Positions 7,035 to 12,868 of a stretch of DNA of 12,868 bases are shown piece after piece. A program made the translations under genes and the position numbers. The stretch is from Alectoria sarmentosa (lineage: Eukaryota; Ascomycota; Lecanoromycetes; Lecanorales; Parmeliaceae): contig WOGZ01000599.1 of NCBI GenBank assembly GCA_009733775.1, positions 1-12,868 on the forward strand, written 5' to 3'. The first letter of the stretch is position 1. Every line of letters starts with the position of its first letter. Below the pieces are notes generated by a model that did not search any database, was not told the origin of the DNA, and was given only the letters and a program-made list of their open reading frames with translations.

Positions 7035-7555
7035 ATATGATGTAACGGGTCTGAAAGGCTCCAGCATTGTTAGAGGAGGAAATTTTGGCCACTTCATTGA
7101 ACTTTAATCCTGCAGACTATAATTTCATACAAGATAGGAAAGACCCTCAGTAGCAGTAGACCTAGTATCACACAACGAGATCAGCCAGCAAGCAGCGACT
7201 TACCAACCGTAACTTCATGTCTCTCTGTCATCCGATCGCGCTTTCGCGCAATTTTTGATCTTTACATAATCGGTAGAGAGAGAGAGCCCTCATCTCCTAC
7301 AGAAATACCGGCACAGCACACGTTGATCCTCATTTCTCCCTCTTCCATAACCGGCATATATGCGCCCTCGGTCCCCCCGCGGCCGTTCCTCTTTCCCTAG
7401 GATGTTGATACTGCCTTTGAAACACCCTGCGTTGCGTGTGGGCGGTTTTGCAACCATCGGGTGAAAACAGTGTGCCGAGCCTGCCTCCTTCATCCTTAGT
7501 CTCGGGCACCGATGACAATTAGCATCAGCCGACCACTTTCTTGCACCTTCAAGCC
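7035..7555. other. intergenic stretch after the MFS gene
   Basis: No supportable gene. The first part probably holds the MFS 3' untranslated region, and I see no canonical AATAAA. A GAGAGAGAG run lies at 7275-7286. The open frames here are short, overlap each other on the minus strand (7290-7518) and show no domain. Confidence 0.5.
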
Positions 7556-8173
7556 ATGCAAAATCGACTTCGATTCAACCCCAGCTACAATTGCTCACCG
7601 AGAAATTTCCCCTTCGGATCCGACGAGACACGTCATGGCAAACCCCCCATCAGGAAGGACCAGCCAAGCACCATTCTTTTCCACCCTGGGTCGCCCTGCC
7701 TCTCGAACTGAAATCGCAAATCCTAATCCAACTTCTCCGACCACGACAGCGACCCCAAGTCGCGCGCCCACACTTCATGGTCCTACGTCGTACTCACAAA
7801 AGCCTCCGCTGTATTACCCCTGACCCATGGAGGGTGACATTTCCAACGCCAGAGCACTTTCTCGCCGCCAAACGCCAATATCCGTATCTCTCCCCGCATG
7901 AATGCACGCCCTCCGGATTCACGAGTCTTTCTCGACCCATATTACGACTGCGTTAGGCTTATCAGTCACCGCAGATTTCGCAATTGCAAGATCGCCTATT
8001 CCAGAGATGAGGTACCGCGGGACTTGCTTGGGGCTAAGCATGCTCGAGATGGGATGTGCGACTGTTTCTGGGACGACCGGATGGATCGGATGAAGCACCC
8101 TTGTGCGTTTCGTTGTTGTGTTTGTCTTGGTTCTCATCTTGATTGTGAAGGTTACGATTCCGGGAGCGATTGA
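7556..8173 (+). pseudogene. F-box-like small protein gene with broken frame
   Basis: Three reading frames tile this stretch. The middle one contains FPPWVALPLELKSQILIQLL, close to the start of fungal F-box or related LPxELxxxI domains, then FMVLRRTHKSLR and a helical region to about 7890. It has no in-frame ATG after the upstream stop at 7513-7515. From about 7898 the coding sense passes to another frame, DPYYDCVRLISHRRFRN, ending with a Cys-rich tail (CAFRCCVCLGSHLDC) and a stop at 8171-8173. An ATG at 7556 in that same second frame opens only as far as about 7710. I find no GT-AG intron that would join the frames. A working spliced gene cannot be excluded, but two indels are simpler. F-box proteins recruit targets to SCF ubiquitin ligases; the target is unknown. 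It converges on the HET gene, whose end is 75 bp away. Confidence 0.35.
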
Positions 8174-8248
8174 TGCGTCAGGCGGGTGGGTTCTTCGGGA
8201 TCCATTCCGTACAGCATGCTCAACCTCCAATCGAGAATCACCCTCAAC

Positions 8249-10459
8249 TTATACGATGATCACCTTCCTCCACTCCCACTTCACCCTCTTCATCTCGTCC
8301 AAAAATTGTACATTCAGATCATCCGCTTCCGGGTAAGCGGGTACAGAAATTGGGAAGAAGCCCACACGTCTCCACTTACCTGCCTCACCCGTAGATTCGA
8401 GGATCAAAATACTGGCGCCAGGCAAGTACACATCTGTTCCGTGGCCCGTCGATGACAACAGCCGTGATGTCTGCATCAAACGCAAAACAGCGAATTTCTG
8501 TCCCCGATGTGGCCGATGCTGTTGCTCAAACTCGTCTTGCGAGGTATGAATTTGCAATTCTCGCGTTACTCGCTCCCTGAGCACTGGGAGGGCCGTAGAT
8601 CGGCCGCTCGAAGTCTCGATCTTTGGGTCGTCAATGTAGCGGAATGGCGCTTCGATAACAATTTCTGCATGCGCAATCTCTCCAAATTTGTTTTTGTTCA
8701 ATGGTGTAGTTCGCATATGTAGTATCTGCGCGGTTTCCTCTACCGTAACAAACGGCCAAAACTGTTCGTCTTCCAAATGGTTGTCGACTCTACCGCCAAT
8801 AACGCTCGCCCAGCTCCAGCTCGGTAGATGATCATCTCGCTCTTTCTGACCGGCTTTGATGGCTCTGAAATTCCTTTTCGGCACGGCGCTGCGCGTCCAA
8901 CACATTCCCCTTATAGTATCATTCTTCCATAATCCAGCGCAGTATTCATCGCGGAGCAAGTTTTGAAAAGCGCTCGCTAAGCCGGAGAGGGCGGGGAGGA
9001 TGTCGCTTTGCCTGGTCAGACTGCGACCTGTATAGTCCATGACAATGGCGAACCAGCGACTGTACATTGCATCGTGACTAAGCCACCAAGACTCCGGCAC
9101 CGCTGTCCATTTAGTTGGCATTTTCTTCAGCGAGAGGCGAGTTAAGGCTTGTTTCATTTTCTCCCATGCGCTGAAATTATTGGCCATGATTGTCTGCACA
9201 AAAAACTTATCTCGGTGGCGCTCTCCTGGTAATACTGGCCTTCCGCATTCCCCAACTTTGCATTCTAAGCACTCCCAGATCATTTGCTGCGTACCATATG
9301 AGAGCGTGCGCGGCGCAAGAAGTGATTCTTGCAAGGTCCAGCCTCGTGTATTCAATGGCTCGTTCTTCATCGTTGTATCCCAGAATTCGGAACTAGAGCG
9401 CAGGAAGACGGTATGAGATTCCATTCGGTCTAAAGATCTCCATTCCAACCTGCATGCTCCTGGCGAGATTGGTCGAGCCTTAAACATGCCGTAGTCAGTG
9501 CTGGTTGAGTTTGTTGCTGCAATAGTGATGGTCGCCCCACCGTAAACCTCCTTCATGCGTTCTGCTTCAGCTGCCCAGTCCTCCGCAGAGTCTTGCATTA
9601 TGGACAAAGCATCAATCCACAGAAACTGTAAGCCCATGGCTCGAGTAACTGTAACGGCGTCTCGCAGCGTCTTCGGATATCTGTATAAGGGAACCTCTCC
9701 GCGGAGAAAGCTATTGGACGTCTCCTTGTTCAGTACAAAGGTTGAATTCCCGCCCCAGCAGTAGCTCAATGCGGCCCATGAGCCTAATTGCCCATTCGTG
9801 ACTATCAATCTAGGATTACGCGGGGCATCACCAACATCCATGACACGTGTAGGAAGTGGACGCTTCTGAGAAAGCATGCGGGTGCATTTCTGATGATTTG
9901 TGAGACATTCCTGGTGCCATGTCATTGCGACCTTCAGGCTCGCTTCAGAGGCTGGATCGCTCTGTACCGCCCGTGCCAGCATGGTCTCAAATCCAGTAGG
10001 AGCACGTCCTGGCTCGACGAAAACGTCGAAAGTTGCCAGGTTGGTTATGGCACCTCTCGGCATTTGCTGCACAGCAGTCAAGTAGGGCATCCCTTCCGCC
10101 TCTAGACTCCAACTGCTGAGACCCAACGTAATTTGCTCGCCAAATTGGCCTGTTGGTAGCGGCGATCTACGTGCATGGATATCCGCTGTCAGCAATTTTG
10201 CGCATTGCTGCCATATGCTCGTGCAAAACGAGCAGCCTTGTTGTGCGCTGGTGGAGAGGGATTGCAGGTTGTGGTAGTGCTTGTAGAAACCTGGAAAGCC
10301 TTCGTAGTTGGAGAAGCCGCCTGCGGTGGATTCGATTGGCTTGGATTCGCGAACCCTCGAGCGTGCTAGATCATATAATGCCCGAATGTCGAAGCCTGCA
10401 CAGACATGGCATAAGTGATCGGTGGTCATAGCCAGCCAAATCAGGGAGACATCATTCAT
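8249..10459 (-). CDS. HET-domain (heterokaryon incompatibility) protein
   Basis: Intact 736-codon frame without introns. HET domains act in fungal non-self recognition, where their activation after hyphal fusion can trigger cell death. Residues 15-20 (HLCHVC) and 76-86 (CSFCTSIWQQC) are N-terminal Cys pairs common in this family, followed by WHQECLTNHQKC at 181-192. The HET core spans about 216-390: LGSWAALSYCWGG (225-237), LQFLWIDALSIMQD (277-290), RMKEVYGGATITIAA (301-315) and TRGWTLQESLLAPRTLSYG (371-389). The C-terminal part carries DILPALSGLASAF (486-498), YCAGLWKND (506-514) and LPSWSWASV (545-553), typical of the long HET proteins. The usual Cys of the WIDxLCI block is Ser here. Met 11 (10429), directly before TTDHLCHVC, fits relatives better than Met 1, so the true start may be 10429. 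No partner domain (NACHT, ankyrin, WD40) is fused. I cannot say which allorecognition locus it belongs to. Confidence 0.93.
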   Translation of the reverse strand: MNDVSLIWLAMTTDHLCHVCAGFDIRALYDLARSRVRESKPIESTAGGFSNYEGFPGFYKHYHNLQSLSTSAQQGCSFCTSIWQQCAKLLTADIHARRSPLPTGQFGEQITLGLSSWSLEAEGMPYLTAVQQMPRGAITNLATFDVFVEPGRAPTGFETMLARAVQSDPASEASLKVAMTWHQECLTNHQKCTRMLSQKRPLPTRVMDVGDAPRNPRLIVTNGQLGSWAALSYCWGGNSTFVLNKETSNSFLRGEVPLYRYPKTLRDAVTVTRAMGLQFLWIDALSIMQDSAEDWAAEAERMKEVYGGATITIAATNSTSTDYGMFKARPISPGACRLEWRSLDRMESHTVFLRSSSEFWDTTMKNEPLNTRGWTLQESLLAPRTLSYGTQQMIWECLECKVGECGRPVLPGERHRDKFFVQTIMANNFSAWEKMKQALTRLSLKKMPTKWTAVPESWWLSHDAMYSRWFAIVMDYTGRSLTRQSDILPALSGLASAFQNLLRDEYCAGLWKNDTIRGMCWTRSAVPKRNFRAIKAGQKERDDHLPSWSWASVIGGRVDNHLEDEQFWPFVTVEETAQILHMRTTPLNKNKFGEIAHAEIVIEAPFRYIDDPKIETSSGRSTALPVLRERVTRELQIHTSQDEFEQQHRPHRGQKFAVLRLMQTSRLLSSTGHGTDVYLPGASILILESTGEAGKWRRVGFFPISVPAYPEADDLNVQFLDEMKRVKWEWRKVIIV

Positions 10460-10671
10460 TATTAGTGAAAATCTAGAAGCAGATAAAGAGTGCCATAGAC
10501 CTGCAGGTCGTACAGATCAGTATACCCAGGAACAGAAGAGAAAATCTCAATAGGAAATGTTTTCGACTTTTCGTGTCGGCTTCGCCTCCACAAACGCGGA
10601 TTCTTGATTAGGGCTAGGCCCGGCAGCCCTAACCCTAGTATGCTAATGCACATCCATTGGGTTCGTCAACG
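10460..10671. promoter_or_regulatory. divergent promoter region between the HET gene and the plus-strand relic
   Basis: About 210 bp separate the HET start from the plus-strand reading frame, so one region may have served both. It includes a telomere-like inverted motif: TTAGGGCTAGG at 10608-10618 faces CCCTAACCCTAG at 10627-10638. I see no clear TATA element. Confidence 0.4.
10608..10638. repeat. interstitial telomere-like inverted repeat
   Basis: TTAGGG followed by CTAGG on one side, then CCCTAACCCTAG in the opposite sense after an 8-base spacer. This is the hexamer used by most filamentous fungal telomeres, in imperfect form and only about two units each way. It could form an imperfect hairpin or bind TTAGGG-recognising factors. 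Confidence 0.6.
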
Positions 10672-11220
10672 ATGTGGTCGTTGGTCAAAGAATTGGTCAA
10701 AGTATTGGTCAAAGAGATGAGCACCGAGACCCAAGACGCTTTTGGCGAGGCATACGACAGTATACGTTCGCATACGGCGATGATGGCCGGAAAGACAAGA
10801 TATTTTCCAACCGCGCTTCTCGCTGATGGGTGCATGTCATGCCGACATCGATGTTTGAAATCTTGAGATATGACCTTGTGCATTGGCATTCCTTCAAGAA
10901 AGCCGAAAGTATTTTCCGAGAAATGAAGCAGATCGTGCGACTTTTGAGGACGACGGCTTTACACATCACAAGTCGGATTGAGGAGGATGATGACGAGGAC
11001 AAAGATGTACCGCCGACGCTCTGGAAATAAAGCATCAAAAAGCAGTTAAGACAGGAGCAGGCAGTGGGCGAGCGGTGGAAGCGCTGTGAAGGTGCGGCGC
11101 AATTTCTCAAGATCGGTGTGGAGATTGACGCTGGGTATGCTGCTGTATATGAGAAAATGGCGGAGTGGCAGAAAATTCTGTGCTCATCTTCAGGTGACCT
11201 GGCCTCTACACCAGAGTAGA
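10672..11220 (+). pseudogene. broken gene for a helical protein of unknown family
   Basis: Two plus-strand frames abut. The first (start ATG at 10672, MWSLVKELVKVLVKEM, then MSTETQDAFGEAYDSIRSH) closes at 10864-10866. The second is open from about 10827 and reads FEILRYDLVHWHSFKKAES and then FREMKQIVRLLRTTAL, with an acidic run EEDDDEDKD. It meets a TAA at 11028-11030. The same frame continues past it for 63 codons (SIKKQLRQEQAVGERWKRC, a helical region ending YEKMAEWQKIL) to TAG at 11218-11220. TAA is one transition from CAA (Gln), so a nonsense change plus a frameshift near 10830 explains the layout. The stop overlaps an AATAAA, so an authentic short gene ending there is possible. I do not recognise the family. 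It lies head to head with the HET gene. Confidence 0.4.
10681..10716 (+). repeat. 12-bp tandem repeat, three copies
   Basis: Three units of TTGGTCAAAG plus two variable bases. In the first open frame they encode LVKE-LVKV-LVKE, a Lys/Leu-rich helical stretch at the start of the relic gene. Confidence 0.85.
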
Positions 11221-11595
11221 TATTAGATGATTACTGGAGTGTGAGAAGACTGAGGACAACGCAGGCCTTGGTTTGGGAGAATAGAGAACAATTCAGGATG
11301 CGGTATTTTGCGTCTCACTCTCTGAGTCTGCTCTAAGATCATGGGTACGATTGAGATCTAGAGCCAGGTGATCAAACATGAACAATGGTCATTCATTTTA
11401 GATAGGGGTCATTGTCTTCTATTCATTGGTACACCAACCTATTATTGTCTTTGTTTTTCTCGAAAATAGATTTCATTGTCCGAAAACAATTTATTGTGCG
11501 CGTTTCATCGCTGGTTATTAATACGGAAGTCACCAAACAGTATCATTCTCGCTTTTCTTTCAAAGGTTCACTCCGACCCTACCGTAAACACGCTC
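11221..11595. other. intergenic stretch before the helical-protein gene
   Basis: Nothing recognisable. The downstream frame is open back to 11476 but lacks an ATG before 11596. An unseen upstream exon joined through an acceptor such as GAAAATAG (about 11462-11469) or TTTCAAAG (about 11558-11565) is possible. Confidence 0.45.
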
Positions 11596-12417
11596 ATGGA
11601 CATGGCAAATATTGACCGAGTACCTAGAGAGATCTACGGCCTCAATCAGCGCACTCCCAAGGCCCCTGAACGTGCGATGTTTAAGCCCGTAGCCTCCTAC
11701 GATCAAATGTTCGCATTCCTAATCAAATTCCGGAGCATGCTTGCAGCACCCACTGTCGACAGCATGAACTACATCTTTGCCAATCAAGAGCCCCTCCACG
11801 AGGTCCAAACCTTCATGAAACGTCTCTCCGAAGGCTCAATTATGGCCGCACGAGCATGCAACGAAGCCCAAAGGCGCTCTGAAAACGTTGCACGCAAGTT
11901 CCAGCAAGCCTGGGACCTCGTCGACGTCAAAGCCGACGCAATTGCAACGCAGTCAAGGTACGTCATTACAATCTCGCAAGAAATGGGAGAAATATGGCGC
12001 ACTCACAACAGTCCACCCAACAAGCATTGGAGGATGCTTTGTCTTTCCCTCGCATTCGAGCTCAAAGAAGCCATCCAAACCCGTCAACAGATGCGTTGGG
12101 ATTTGCAAGATGCCGAGAAGAGAGCAGAGCGATGGGAAGGTCGGTATATTCGGGCGGTCGAGAAATGGCGGAGCACGTATCAAGATGCCATGCAATTGCA
12201 GGGGGCGTTCACAGCAATGCGCACGGAATTCTTGGCTGGGCAGTCGCTGGCGAAGGTGTTTGTGCGGCAAATGCGAGAAGTCAGAGATCAGATCAATGAT
12301 GCCGCGGAAAGAGACAGAGTGCGGAGGATCAATCAGGCTCTGAGTCTGGAAGAAGAGAGGGAAACTGAGGAGTACGGTGCCATGTCTCGGTTCAAGAAGC
12401 GATCTAGAGGCCGTTGA
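11596..12417 (+). CDS. hypothetical basic, alpha-helical protein (273 aa)
   Basis: Open frame from ATG at 11596 (a second ATG two codons on at 11602) to TGA at 12415-12417. I do not recognise the family. The protein is mostly helical and rich in Arg, Glu, Gln and Ala. The long C-terminal half (MRWDLQDAEKRAERWEGRY, then AVEKWRSTYQDAMQLQ) has the heptad-like charge pattern of a coiled coil. It ends in a basic tail RFKKRSRGR that could be a nuclear localisation signal. No signal peptide or membrane segment is visible. Smooth codon use and 273 codons without a stop support a real gene. The minus-strand frame at 11953-12477 is its shadow. The product start is uncertain because the frame is open upstream. 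Confidence 0.6.
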   Translation: MDMANIDRVPREIYGLNQRTPKAPERAMFKPVASYDQMFAFLIKFRSMLAAPTVDSMNYIFANQEPLHEVQTFMKRLSEGSIMAARACNEAQRRSENVARKFQQAWDLVDVKADAIATQSRYVITISQEMGEIWRTHNSPPNKHWRMLCLSLAFELKEAIQTRQQMRWDLQDAEKRAERWEGRYIRAVEKWRSTYQDAMQLQGAFTAMRTEFLAGQSLAKVFVRQMREVRDQINDAAERDRVRRINQALSLEEERETEEYGAMSRFKKRSRGR

Positions 12418-12868
12418 GGTTGCAGCGTTACAAGGTATGCCCCCCTTTTTTTTCTCCTCTGCACTCTCACTTGGCAAGCAAATGAATAAATGATGTCGTT
12501 CTCTTGCCTATCAGAACGTATTGTCATTCAAAATCTGGCACAAGGTGTAGTCTCAATCTCATAGATCTAGGGCGCAAAGAAGTTTGCGGACAGGCTTTTT
12601 TTGAATGAAATGGGCCATTGCATACCGCTTAGCACGCATCATTCTCAGCTACTCAGTCCCACCTCGACCAGTCCATCAAAGGTACCAGACACTGTCACAA
12701 AGTCCTGCCCTTAAGCAAAGAACAGTTCTTGACATTAAAAACTTGCCGATGCGGAGGTCGATATTCGGGTTCCCAGCCATGTTTCAGCTTATGACCTATG
12801 CGCGCGTCGGCTATATTTAGCGTTTTCAAAACCAGTTGGAATGTCTTGGCATTTTCAAAAAAAACACA
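12418..12868. other. 3' flank with no recognised gene
   Basis: Contains a pyrimidine run CCCCCCTTTTTTTT at about 12439-12452 and AATGAATAAATG at about 12481-12492, where GAATAAAT could serve as a polyadenylation signal for the preceding gene. A 71-codon frame at 12605-12820 has no domain and is not called. Confidence 0.5.

Noticed and set aside
10709..11220. Homology between the relic gene and the 273-aa helical protein as tandem paralogs
   Set aside because: They share only generic helical composition and an ERW motif. No extended alignment is visible by eye.
1..12868. CRISPR arrays, bacterial operons or ribosomal RNA
   Set aside because: No regularly spaced repeats or rRNA-like segments are seen, and the introns and gene families are fungal.

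Overview
The window looks like nuclear DNA of a filamentous ascomycete (Pezizomycotina). The evidence is a HET-domain protein, an allantoate-permease-type MFS transporter with short GT-AG introns of 56-65 nt, a hAT DNA transposon, a Copia-like LTR element, and an AT-rich block abutting GC-balanced DNA. Order and genus cannot be told from the sequence.

Positions 1-3616 are an AT-rich block that I read as one decayed hAT transposon on the minus strand. Its transposase runs off the left edge of the window. It has several short introns and stop codons concentrated at tryptophan positions. A small, apparently young LTR element (960-1961) sits inside it, with identical 130-bp LTRs and a 5-bp target duplication (GAAAT). 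It has no pol region and keeps only a short gag-like reading frame. The AT-rich block ends abruptly at about 3616, beside a 24-bp palindrome and TTCAGAA-type subterminal motifs, and I propose this as the transposon terminus.

Positions 3617-5124 hold no gene I can defend. Positions 5125-7034 hold a five-exon MFS transporter gene. It carries a nonsense codon at a conserved tryptophan and a 134-bp insertion with a 6-bp target duplication. Removing the insertion gives exactly 510 codons, so the gene looks recently broken.

Positions 7556-8173 hold a small F-box-like gene whose frames do not join. Positions 8249-10459 on the minus strand hold an intact 736-aa HET-domain protein, the heterokaryon-incompatibility/allorecognition type, and it is the best gene in the window. 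Its 5' side faces, over a short region with telomere-like repeats, a broken helical gene (about 10672-11220, plus strand). An open frame for a basic helical protein of unknown function follows (11596-12417). The rest is non-coding as far as I can see.

The picture is an accessory or gene-poor compartment: nested transposons, decaying transporter and F-box-like genes, and one preserved HET gene. I find no convincing multi-gene system beyond this.
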